From assembly GCA_027493955.1 (NCBI GenBank), contig JAOSJT010000001.1, forward strand, positions 449,131 to 513,130: a stretch of DNA of 64,000 nucleotides, read 5' to 3'. A program made the position numbers and the translations under genes. This stretch comes from Bacteroidia bacterium. Lineage in GTDB: Bacteria > Bacteroidota > Ignavibacteria > SZUA-365. Of the stretch, positions 49,667 to 57,988 are shown piece by piece. Each line of letters begins with the position of its first letter. Within the stretch, counting starts at the first letter, position 1. A model generated the notes under the pieces. That model did no database searches and had not been told where the DNA came from. It saw only the letters and a program-made list of their open reading frames with translations.

Positions 49667-52600
49667 TTACCTGGCTACGATCAGTTTCTGCATACCGCGG
49701 TATCCGGCCGCAGTCATGACGACAAAGTAGACACCGGGTCGCAGCGTCTCGGGTGTGTATCGAATGCTATGCGAGCCGCGTTTGAAACTACCGCTGTGAA
49801 TAACCGCAACCTCCACGCCGAGTATGTCGAAGACTTTCAGTTCCACAGAGCTTTCCTGTTTGAGACTGAAGCTCAGCACGGTTTGTCCGTTGCCGCTGCC
49901 GCCTCCGATGACGTTGGGGCGGGGGGGATTCAGCGTAGTGATTCCGAGGTCGCTCAGTGTCGCCACGCCGTTTCTCGGACGCACGGTGATGGTTCCGCTG
50001 CACGTGGCATCGGTTGTCAGCAGTGCGAGGTCGGGAGTGAACATCGGAGCGGAGACGGTCCACTGTGTGGATGTTGTGCGACCAACCAGGACTTCCATCA
50101 CGATTTTCGCTATTTCGCCGGATGTGAAAGAAGCGTTGGTGATTTTCACGAGAAGTTTGTCGGGGGACGGACGGGTAAAGCTTGCCGTGCCCTGTGAGGA
50201 CAGCACTTTGTCCGGGGTCAATGCGCGTCTGTCGAAGGTCAGCTCGAATTGCAGCGATACCCCTGTGGCGGGGCAGGTAAGTGCCTCGTTGAGGAGCACC
50301 GGAATTTCAATGAAGTCGCCCGGTCGTGCCGAGATCGCAGGGGCAGTGCCGGCACTGTTACAGGAAAGTGTGAGTTCCGGGCGGGACAGTGTCACTGCCA
50401 GGACGGTTGATTGTTGGGTTCCGCATTGCGATTCGGAAGCGATAAGCGTCGCAACGGGTGACACGCCGGCCGCGGGGGTAAAGCGCAGCGCAATTTGCTT
50501 GCGTTGTGCCGGTTGTATGGTCACAGGCTGTGCTTCAATGAGGGTGAAGGCCGGGGATCCTTCGACGCGCAAGTCGAGCGTTATCGGTGCGATGCCGGCG
50601 TTCTCGATTTCGGCGGTGAGCTCCACCGGTTCGGTACTGCAGGTAATCGTTGCGCGCACACTGTCGCTGACGAAAGCGTAGGACAGATGGTTCAGCTGTC
50701 CGCTGAAGGGAATCGAGCGGGTTTCCGTAACACAGCGGGTATCACGTGTGACGTTAAGCTCGACGACACCGTTGAAATTGCGTGCCACCTCGTTGAACGG
50801 TGGAGTCAATTCCACGGTGATCGTCAGAACCTGTCCGGCGGGTACGATAACCGGCCAGGTCAGGGGAGCGAGAATGCGCAGAGGTGCCGCCGCGGGCTTG
50901 ACTGTTCCATTCAGCGTGAGTGGAAATTCGCCGGTATTGCGGAATTCGATTTGCTGTCGCAGTCGGGGAACATCACCGGGACGAACCATACCTCCCGGAC
51001 ATACCGTGATCATACCGAAGTCCAGCGCCTCGGGTGCCGTGGCGTAGGTGCTTCTGACAATGCGTGCCTGTATCGGGAAGGCGTCTGTTACATCACACGG
51101 TTCGCCAAAGAGCGTGACCATGCCGCTGTATGTTCCGGGTTCGGTACCGACGAAACGGACCACGACGTCGCGGGTCTGTCCCGGTTGCAATGTGAACGGG
51201 AACTGAGCAGGCGGATCATATTCAAAGCCGCGGGGAAGCAACGAGCCGTCGCTGATGGTGATGGGTGAGGCGCCGGTATTCTCGACTGTCGCGCGTATCT
51301 GACGCGAGAGTGAAGTCTCGCAGGTGAGGATATCGATGACGCCGGGAGGCATGACGGCATTGATTGCGAATGCCGGCTGGACGCCACGACCGCGCAGGGT
51401 AAAGACCACGGTGTCGGAGCAGACATCCGAGGTGAAGAATACCGCTGCGACATCCGCGCCGTTGAGCATCGGTGAGTAGCGTACCGGAAATTCACGGTAA
51501 GTGCCGGGTTCCAGGGTGATGCGGAAGGGCTTGCTCAGGAGCTGGAAGGGGGAGAAATCCGCGAATCCGTCGGAGGAAATGGTCATGCGGCGATCACCGG
51601 TGTTCTCGATTATGAAGCCGCGTACCGCGCTCGATCCCACGCAAACATCACCGAAGTTGCTGCTGTACCCATTTTCCCGCACGCTGAAGCGTGGCTCGTA
51701 GCGCTCACCCGTGAGGACGATCGGGAAAATTTCCCGACAGTAGCCACCTGTGCCGGCAATGATTTCCAGCGTCAGCGTGTCGTTGAACACACCACCGGAT
51801 CCCGGAAGTGCGAACACATCCACGTCCACGGACGAGGCAGCGGGAACGATGACACCTTGCGTCGGGAAGGGGACCGCGCCATAGCGTAATTCGTATTTCG
51901 ATGTCGAGGCGATGGCGTTCAGTGTCAATGGAAGAGGACTGTTGTTTTCCACCGTGATCACGCGGCCGGGGTTTGCGCCTCCGGTTCCGCAGTAAATCAC
52001 CTGTCCGAAATCGACGCGGCTGGGTGTGATGGACACCTGCGGGAGTATGCGTTCACCGGAGAGCGTGAAGTACACCGTTGATCCACAGGGTGCGCCAAAC
52101 CACTGCACACTGCCTCCGAACGATCCACCCTCGCCAAGCGGCGGCTGGAAGATAATGTAGGCTTCGAAAGGCGACGTTGCATCGGCAGGGATGGTGATTG
52201 GGGTTCGCACCGCGGGATCCCAGGCGAAGCCGGCCGGCAAGTCGGGCAACTCGGTAAAGCGAACGGGTTCGAGGCCCTGATTCGTGATCTGGAGCAATAT
52301 CTTGCTGCTCGGTTCGCAGTTCGCCAGCGTGACATGCGTCGGTGCCACTACCGAAGCCAACACCTGTTGACTAAAGGTTGAGCCGCGCAGCATGACTCGC
52401 GCTTCGAGGTCGCACAGATTGGCGCTGATGGTCAGTTCTTCTTCGAACGTCCCGCTGACAGTGGGATTGAAGCGGATAGGAACAATACGCTCGTCACCCG
52501 GTCGCAGAGGAAACGTGTTGCTGAAGGCATCGACGATGAACGGAAGCGCCACATCCACGGTCATGAGGAGTTCGGCTGTGCCGTTGTTGTACAAACGAAT

Positions 52601-54418
52601 CAGTTTCGCGGCGGAATAGCTGCCGACACAAGTGGTGTCGTACAATTGCGGCGGCAGGGAGCCTGGTGTGTCCACGGCCTCGGCGGTGAACGACGGATTC
52701 TGCCGTTGTCCGAACAGGCGGACGCTGAAGCGTTCTGCGCACAAACCGAAATCAGCTTCGATTTCCAGTACTGCATCGAAATCCGTTGCACCTGTTCGCG
52801 CAGGTTCCACCACGACATCTGCGGTAGTGCCACCGAAGATGGAATCCGGAGCATTGACGAGGGTAAAACCGGAGGGCAGCGTGTACCGCAATCGTGCCGC
52901 CTGCGTGAAGTCATTGTCCAGTCGAATTGTGCGCTGCGGCAACGGGTCCACAGTGCAGGAATTGACGAGACCAAAGTCCATTTCCGTCACGTCCGCTGTG
53001 ACGGTGGGTGCAATGCGGGAGGCCGTCAGTTTGAACAGAATCTCCTGCCCACAGGCATCGGCTGACATAATCACGTTTTCGACGATGGTCCCGCGCTGCG
53101 AAGGAGTGGGGGCGAACTCCACATATAACACCGCACTGTCGCGTGCCTGAACCGTCAAGGGGAAGATGCCGGGATTCTTCAACACGAATCCCTCGCCGAG
53201 ATTCGGGACATTCGAGAACAGTATGTCGTTCAGTCCTGCGTTGGCAATGGTCACGGAAATCAGATCCGTCGCCTTGTTCTGGCAGCTCAGGATGGATGGT
53301 TCACCGACAACGGTTGCGGTCAGCTCCGATTTGCCGATCCTGACGATCACCGGAATCCGAATCGTGTTTGGTGAAGAGAACGGCGATGTAAGATCTATCG
53401 TCGCCGCATGCGTACCCGGGCAGGGGATGGCGGAGGTGATGATCTCGACATCGATAGAGTCGTTGCCCGTGCCCTGGGATTTGGACAGTCGCAGCCAGGG
53501 AACGCTCGGCGTTGCGGTCCATGCATAGCACGCCAGGCCGCTGTTGCTGATATAGAGCCGCTGCCTAGGCGGGGGATTCAGATCCACCACGAAGGTGTCC
53601 AGAGAGGAGATCGTGACCGGGAAGGTGCGGGGCGCATAATTCGCGGTGATGACCTTATTCTTCGTCATGGAAATGTTCAGAATCTGATTCGTTCCCGTAG
53701 CATCCCCGGACCAGTGGGAGAACGCATAACAGGTATCGGGCGCGGGGAGATTCACCGCAACGAGCGCGACGGGATCACCCGGAGCATAGTCCAGTTGGAA
53801 GGGGACGCGGAACACCTGCCCTTTACCGGGGGGATTGATCTCCACGTTCAGAGTGTAGCGCGTCGGCGGCGGATCGCCGTACACGGCGTATATGAAGTAC
53901 CGGTTTGTTCCAGGAGGCAGCAGCACCTGGGCGGTTCCGGACATGTCAACATCCAGAATAGTCGGATCCGGGTGTGAGACCAGGCGCATGCTCGAAATTC
54001 CTGTCGCGAGAGGGATATCCCAGCGAAGCCAGGTATTGCTCGCAAGCGGATCGCGCCTCAGCCGAATTTCAAACGTCTGCGAAATCGGCGGCCCGGTGAA
54101 AACACCACGGAAATCGCGTAAGACCCCATTGCCCAAAATGGACGGGCTGCGGAAATCCGTATCTATGAGACGCGCATCCCACGTGTTGGGCACCGGTGGC
54201 GCCAGTACTGCTTCGCCCAGTGCGGGATCGATGCCGTCCGATGCGGACGCAACGATGCCAATACGTAAATCTGTGCTATTTCCTACGTTGTCGAAGGCCG
54301 TCAGCCGCGTGCGGATATCCTGACCGCGGCTGTCCTGAACTCCCGCAACGAGAAGAAGCAGGAATACGAATGGGACGACCAACAGGGAGTAGGTTTTCGG
54401 TGTAGCGGTAGCTGGCAT
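49667..54418 (-). CDS. giant T9SS cargo with repeated Cys-paired ASH-like modules and a cohesin-like domain
   Basis: 1583 residues from the ATG at 54418 (AGAGG upstream; the frame's TTG two codons earlier is less likely). Signal peptide SLLVVPFVFLLLLVAGVQDSRGQ. An N-terminal region (about 30-270) with an InlB-like NPPGKG-VFRVPF/ITANYAPR end is followed by about nine modules of roughly 100-115 residues (about 380-1330). Each has an early Cys (e.g. SCTVDPLPQRTIRL, VCVGSSAVRGFII) and a late Cys before a terminal strand (CAERFSVRLFG, CSDTVVFTLRG), with IENTG/ITNQG in between, the mark of choice-of-anchor D/ASH folds. A cohesin-like domain (about 1365-1490, FIEIPVLLNEAL ... LQFELTFDRRALTPDKV) precedes the sorting tail (SVELKVFDILGVEVAVIHSG ... 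GYRGMQKLIVAR). Probably a surface adhesin or matrix protein. Confidence 0.85.
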   Translation of the reverse strand: MPATATPKTYSLLVVPFVFLLLLVAGVQDSRGQDIRTRLTAFDNVGNSTDLRIGIVASASDGIDPALGEAVLAPPVPNTWDARLIDTDFRSPSILGNGVLRDFRGVFTGPPISQTFEIRLRRDPLASNTWLRWDIPLATGISSMRLVSHPDPTILDVDMSGTAQVLLPPGTNRYFIYAVYGDPPPTRYTLNVEINPPGKGQVFRVPFQLDYAPGDPVALVAVNLPAPDTCYAFSHWSGDATGTNQILNISMTKNKVITANYAPRTFPVTISSLDTFVVDLNPPPRQRLYISNSGLACYAWTATPSVPWLRLSKSQGTGNDSIDVEIITSAIPCPGTHAATIDLTSPFSSPNTIRIPVIVRIGKSELTATVVGEPSILSCQNKATDLISVTIANAGLNDILFSNVPNLGEGFVLKNPGIFPLTVQARDSAVLYVEFAPTPSQRGTIVENVIMSADACGQEILFKLTASRIAPTVTADVTEMDFGLVNSCTVDPLPQRTIRLDNDFTQAARLRYTLPSGFTLVNAPDSIFGGTTADVVVEPARTGATDFDAVLEIEADFGLCAERFSVRLFGQRQNPSFTAEAVDTPGSLPPQLYDTTCVGSYSAAKLIRLYNNGTAELLMTVDVALPFIVDAFSNTFPLRPGDERIVPIRFNPTVSGTFEEELTISANLCDLEARVMLRGSTFSQQVLASVVAPTHVTLANCEPSSKILLQITNQGLEPVRFTELPDLPAGFAWDPAVRTPITIPADATSPFEAYIIFQPPLGEGGSFGGSVQWFGAPCGSTVYFTLSGERILPQVSITPSRVDFGQVIYCGTGGANPGRVITVENNSPLPLTLNAIASTSKYELRYGAVPFPTQGVIVPAASSVDVDVFALPGSGGVFNDTLTLEIIAGTGGYCREIFPIVLTGERYEPRFSVRENGYSSNFGDVCVGSSAVRGFIIENTGDRRMTISSDGFADFSPFQLLSKPFRITLEPGTYREFPVRYSPMLNGADVAAVFFTSDVCSDTVVFTLRGRGVQPAFAINAVMPPGVIDILTCETSLSRQIRATVENTGASPITISDGSLLPRGFEYDPPAQFPFTLQPGQTRDVVVRFVGTEPGTYSGMVTLFGEPCDVTDAFPIQARIVRSTYATAPEALDFGMITVCPGGMVRPGDVPRLRQQIEFRNTGEFPLTLNGTVKPAAAPLRILAPLTWPVIVPAGQVLTITVELTPPFNEVARNFNGVVELNVTRDTRCVTETRSIPFSGQLNHLSYAFVSDSVRATITCSTEPVELTAEIENAGIAPITLDLRVEGSPAFTLIEAQPVTIQPAQRKQIALRFTPAAGVSPVATLIASESQCGTQQSTVLAVTLSRPELTLSCNSAGTAPAISARPGDFIEIPVLLNEALTCPATGVSLQFELTFDRRALTPDKVLSSQGTASFTRPSPDKLLVKITNASFTSGEIAKIVMEVLVGRTTSTQWTVSAPMFTPDLALLTTDATCSGTITVRPRNGVATLSDLGITTLNPPRPNVIGGGSGNGQTVLSFSLKQESSVELKVFDILGVEVAVIHSGSFKRGSHSIRYTPETLRPGVYFVVMTAAGYRGMQKLIVAR

Positions 54419-54456
54419 GGTCAACCTCTTAACCCGTTGCTATTAAAGAGACTACT

Positions 54457-54476
54457 AACTTTAACTTAAGTAAGTT
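54457..54476. promoter_or_regulatory. palindrome upstream of the giant T9SS gene
   Basis: AACTT-TA-ACTTAAGT-AAGTT, a nested palindrome 39-58 bases before the ATG, in the AT-rich divergent region shared with the NfeD gene. Possible operator; it could also be chance in AT-rich DNA. Confidence 0.25.
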
Positions 54477-54704
54477 ATCAATAAAATGCAGTAAAAATCA
54501 CAATCTCGGTATTTTTTTTTTAAGACGGTCGTCTGAAGCGAGCACTTCAAGAATCGGGAATCCATCTGCCTGGGTAGAGGGAATCGCTTCAACGGGTATC
54601 GTGCGTTTTTCCTCATGTTAAAAATTTACATACATTATATGTGAGATTTCACCCCGTTTTCATCTTGTAATGAAGATTTAATATTCCTTACCTGAGGAGC
54701 TGCC

Positions 54705-55427
54705 ATGTTGACGCTGTACCTGGCGTGCCTGATCAGCGGAGCGATTCTGCTTATCATTTCCCTGTTTTCCGGCGGGGACGCGGAAATGGATCACGGTCTT
54801 GAGGCGCATACGGATTTCGATCATGGTCTGGCGGCGCATGGCGATATGGGGCACAGCATCGAGGCTCACGTTGACGTCGCAACGGATACGGACGTCGGGG
54901 GTGCAGTCGTACACGCAGGAGGAGCGCACGATTCCGTCGTTGAGGCGCATGGTGGAGAAATGGAATCCGGGAGCGGTGGTGCTCTGGCTGCGGCCTTTCA
55001 ATTTTTCAGCTTTCGTAACATTGTCTACCTCACTACATTTTTCGGTCTTACCGGCAGCGCACTGACATGGCTCGGCACGGGGACGCTGCTCACTTTCCTG
55101 AGTTCGATCGGCATGGGAGGATTTGCCATGATGATCGGACACAAATTCATGCGCTATTTGAAGGACACCGAAAGCGGCCAGTCGCTGCATGAGCGCGATT
55201 TGGTGGGTCATGTCGGTGTCATCACTCTTCCGCCGACAAAAGAAAGGAAGGGAAAGATCCGCGTCACGATAGGGGGCCAGACGCTCGAACTGCTGGCGAT
55301 CATTCATGCGGACAGCACACGCGAGGAGTTCCGCTATGCGGAGCAGGTGCTGATACTCGAGTTCGAACACAACATTGCGGAGATAGATGAGGCGGATTTT
55401 CTCCGGGAGCTTCCATCGGATACTTAG
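54705..55427 (+). CDS. NfeD/OB-fold membrane protein with a long His/Asp-rich loop
   Basis: 240 residues. A first hydrophobic helix (1-21) is followed by an unusual acidic, His-rich stretch (about 26-92; MDHGLEAHTDFDHGLAAHGD, MGHSIEAHVD, VVHAGGAHDSVVEAHGGEME). Two or three helices follow (about 100-150), then an OB-fold-like domain (about 162-235, LVGHVGVITLPPTKERKGKIRVTIGGQTLELLAIIHAD). NfeD-type proteins are usually encoded beside flotillins, and here the flotillin starts 71 bases downstream. The His/Asp loop could bind metal. AGGAG precedes the ATG. Confidence 0.8.
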   Translation: MLTLYLACLISGAILLIISLFSGGDAEMDHGLEAHTDFDHGLAAHGDMGHSIEAHVDVATDTDVGGAVVHAGGAHDSVVEAHGGEMESGSGGALAAAFQFFSFRNIVYLTTFFGLTGSALTWLGTGTLLTFLSSIGMGGFAMMIGHKFMRYLKDTESGQSLHERDLVGHVGVITLPPTKERKGKIRVTIGGQTLELLAIIHADSTREEFRYAEQVLILEFEHNIAEIDEADFLRELPSDT

Positions 55428-55498
55428 CTCCACGACGGTACGCCGCCTGGCATTATACGCGAATACATCATCCGACACAGAATAAGGAATCGGACATC

Positions 55499-56851
55499 AT
55501 GGAAGAATTCATTGTCACCATTTTCGGTATCGCGGTATTTGCGATCATCGTTATCATGATCACGATCAGCCGGCTGTTGCTGATTTGCCATCCCAACGAG
55601 GTTATTATTTTATCCGGCCGCAAACGTCGCCTCGCTGACGGAAGCATGGTCGGATACCGCATGATTCGCGGTGGGCGTGCGATTCGTGTTCCACTCATCG
55701 AGCGTGCTGCGCGAATGTCACTGGAGACGATCCCCCTCGATTTGAGCGTCTATAACGCGTATTCGAAGGGCGGCATCCCCTTGAAAGTCGAGGCCATCGC
55801 CAACATCAAGGTCGACAGCAACGAGCCCGTGTTCGGCAATGCCGTCGAACGCTTTCTGGGCAAGAAGCGGGAGGAAATACACGAGATAGCCAAGGACACT
55901 CTTGAAGGCAATCTCCGTGGCGTTCTTGCGACACTGACACCCGAGGAAGTGAATGAGGATCGCCTGAAGTTCGCTTCGAGTCTCATCGAAGAAGCCGATA
56001 ACGATTTGAAAGCGCTTGGACTTCAGCTCGACACATTGAAAATCCAGAACGTATCAGACGATGCGGGGTATCTGGATTCCATCGGTCGCCGCAAGACCGC
56101 CGAAGTACTTTCCCAGGCCAGAACCGCCGAGGCAAGCCGCAAATCCGAGGCCGAACAAGCCGAAGCCACCGCCGAACGTCTGGCGGAGATGGCGAAAGCC
56201 GATGCGAAGAAAGATGTGGAATCCGCACGCATCGAAGCCGAGAGAAACATTCTCGTGAACAAAGCCCGCGCACAGCAGGACATTGAAACGGAAAACAATC
56301 TTCTGCGCATCAAAAAAGCCGAGCTGGAACGCGAAGCCATCATAAAGGAAAAAGAAGCGGAAATCGCCGGCGAGAAAGCACGCGTCATGTTCGAGCAGGA
56401 TGTCGAGCAGCAGCGCATCATTCTTCAGCAAAAGCGTTTGATGGCGGATGTGATCGAACCGGCACGCGCGAATAAAGAGGCCAGGGAACTCGAGGCCAAA
56501 GGCGCCGCGGCGTCCATCATCGAGAACGGCATGGCCAACCTCAACGTGCTCAACAAGATGATCGAGACCTACAAAAGCGCCGAAGGTGAGGGCGAGAAAA
56601 TTTTCGTGCTCAACATGCTGCCCGATATCATCGAACAGCTCGTTCAGACAGTCGGTCATATGAAAATTGACAAAATCAGCGTCGTCGACAACGGCAGCGG
56701 ACGCAGCGTGTCCGGTCTCGTCGGACAGCTCCCCAACGCAGTGATTTCTCTCAACGAAATCATCGAGAACGCCACAGGAGTCAACATCCTCAGTAGTCTC
56801 CAGCGGGACAAGCTTGCGCAGGCCACGAAATCGCTCGAAGAGAGTGCCTGA
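55499..56851 (+). CDS. flotillin (SPFH/band 7 domain) membrane scaffold protein
   Basis: 450 residues. An N-terminal membrane segment (about 7-29, TIFGIAVFAIIVIMITISRLLL) is followed by the SPFH domain (about 30-200; HPNEVIILSGRKRRLADG, PLKVEAIANIKVDS, EIHEIAKDTLEGNLRGVLATLTPEEVNEDR). A long Ala/Glu/Lys coiled coil (about 205-350, e.g. AEASRKSEAEQAEATAERLAEMAKADAKKD) leads to a C-terminal oligomerisation region (GEKIFVLNMLPDIIEQLVQT). Flotillins organise membrane microdomains; pairing with NfeD is the classical FloT/YuaF arrangement. A hairpin terminator follows 29 bases after the stop. Confidence 0.93.
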   Translation: MEEFIVTIFGIAVFAIIVIMITISRLLLICHPNEVIILSGRKRRLADGSMVGYRMIRGGRAIRVPLIERAARMSLETIPLDLSVYNAYSKGGIPLKVEAIANIKVDSNEPVFGNAVERFLGKKREEIHEIAKDTLEGNLRGVLATLTPEEVNEDRLKFASSLIEEADNDLKALGLQLDTLKIQNVSDDAGYLDSIGRRKTAEVLSQARTAEASRKSEAEQAEATAERLAEMAKADAKKDVESARIEAERNILVNKARAQQDIETENNLLRIKKAELEREAIIKEKEAEIAGEKARVMFEQDVEQQRIILQQKRLMADVIEPARANKEARELEAKGAAASIIENGMANLNVLNKMIETYKSAEGEGEKIFVLNMLPDIIEQLVQTVGHMKIDKISVVDNGSGRSVSGLVGQLPNAVISLNEIIENATGVNILSSLQRDKLAQATKSLEESA

Positions 56852-56879
56852 TTCGGTGTCGCTTGCAACGGAAAGCAGG

Positions 56880-56909
56880 AAGGATCGCGGATATCAATGC
56901 GCGATCCTT
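56880..56909 (+). terminator. terminator-like hairpin after flotillin
   Basis: Stem AAGGATCGCG (56880-56889) and CGCGATCCTT (56900-56909), perfect over 10 bp, 10-base loop, followed by CTTCCATT. The remaining gap to 57238 shows no gene. Confidence 0.65.
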
Positions 56910-57238
56910 CTTCCATTACTGGCGAACTCGTGAACTGCCGTACTCCGGAAACAATGGGCGATTCATGAAACGCCCATTTTCTTCGGGGAATGCGCTTGCG
57001 GATGAGAGCGGGCGTGCTTGTACCATCGTTTCCGGGGAGAGTCCATGCTGAACCCTCTCCCCATGCGCTGCATCGTTCATCGTTCCGCCAGAGACGGATA
57101 CGTCGTCAACCAGAAGCCGATCGTGTGACGCATTCGCCCTTTCCTGAAATCATGCGTCGCGAATCGTCGCCGGAAATCGTATCTTACGCACGATAACGGC
57201 GTAGGAAGCGTTTCTTTTTCACAAACTTACTCGTGCAC

Positions 57239-57817
57239 ATGATGCGTCAACATAGTATCGTTCTCACCGTAGTGTCTCTCCTTTTCATCGCCTGCGGGAA
57301 CAAGGAAAAGCCCGTACCCCATCCCTCTGCGATGCAGCCGATGAATCTGCCACCGCAAACCGAACAACATTACGCCGCGGATGTGGACGTCTCCGGGCTG
57401 GATAGCATCCCCGGATTCTCGAAACTTCCTGAAGTCGAACGCGAAATATTCAGCAGAACAGTACAGTTACAGGTAAAGCATTACGAGAATCTCGAGCGCT
57501 GGGCCGATGAGGCCAATACTGCAAAGACCGGACGTGACGCCTCCGTCTCCATGCGCCTGTACATCGCCTACCTCGAGGATTTCGAGCAGAAAATGAAAGC
57601 CCTGGATCAGGAATTCAGCGGCAAGCTCTCTCCCAAATATGCGGAATCGAAAAACTTCAACTCCGTCGTAGACGCCTATATGGAGAATCCGGATCTGCAG
57701 CGCCGGGTGGAATACATCATGAATTCTTTCGTTTCACTCATGCAGCGCTTCCAGGACGATCCTGCCTGCCGCGACGTTTTCGCGGAACTGCAGCGCATGG
57801 TGGGGCAGGCGCAGTAG
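57239..57817 (+). CDS. hypothetical lipoprotein
   Basis: About 192 residues. The two adjacent ATGs at 57239 and 57242 are equivalent starts. The signal MRQHSIVLTVVSLLFIACG has the lipobox Cys about 20 residues in, with GNKEK following, so outer-membrane sorting is plausible. After a Pro-rich linker the mature protein is helical and charged (FSKLPEVEREIFSRTVQLQVKHYENLERWADEAN, YIAYLEDFEQKMKALDQEFSG, VFAELQRMVGQ), with no recognisable domain. It stands alone between the flotillin terminator and the convergent acyltransferase gene. Confidence 0.65.
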   Translation: MMRQHSIVLTVVSLLFIACGNKEKPVPHPSAMQPMNLPPQTEQHYAADVDVSGLDSIPGFSKLPEVEREIFSRTVQLQVKHYENLERWADEANTAKTGRDASVSMRLYIAYLEDFEQKMKALDQEFSGKLSPKYAESKNFNSVVDAYMENPDLQRRVEYIMNSFVSLMQRFQDDPACRDVFAELQRMVGQAQ

Positions 57818-57988
57818 TCACGTTTCGTGTTCTGAGCCACCGTGTCGCCGCGTCAGCACCAGGTGGTCCCGCGGAATCCGGCATGTCATGCTTTCCGGAA
57901 TGACACGGCTGACACCAAGCGTATGGATTTTCCATGCTGTGACGCGCACTTCCTCTCCGTCGCGCCTCTGCTGTGCAGCAATGCGCAG

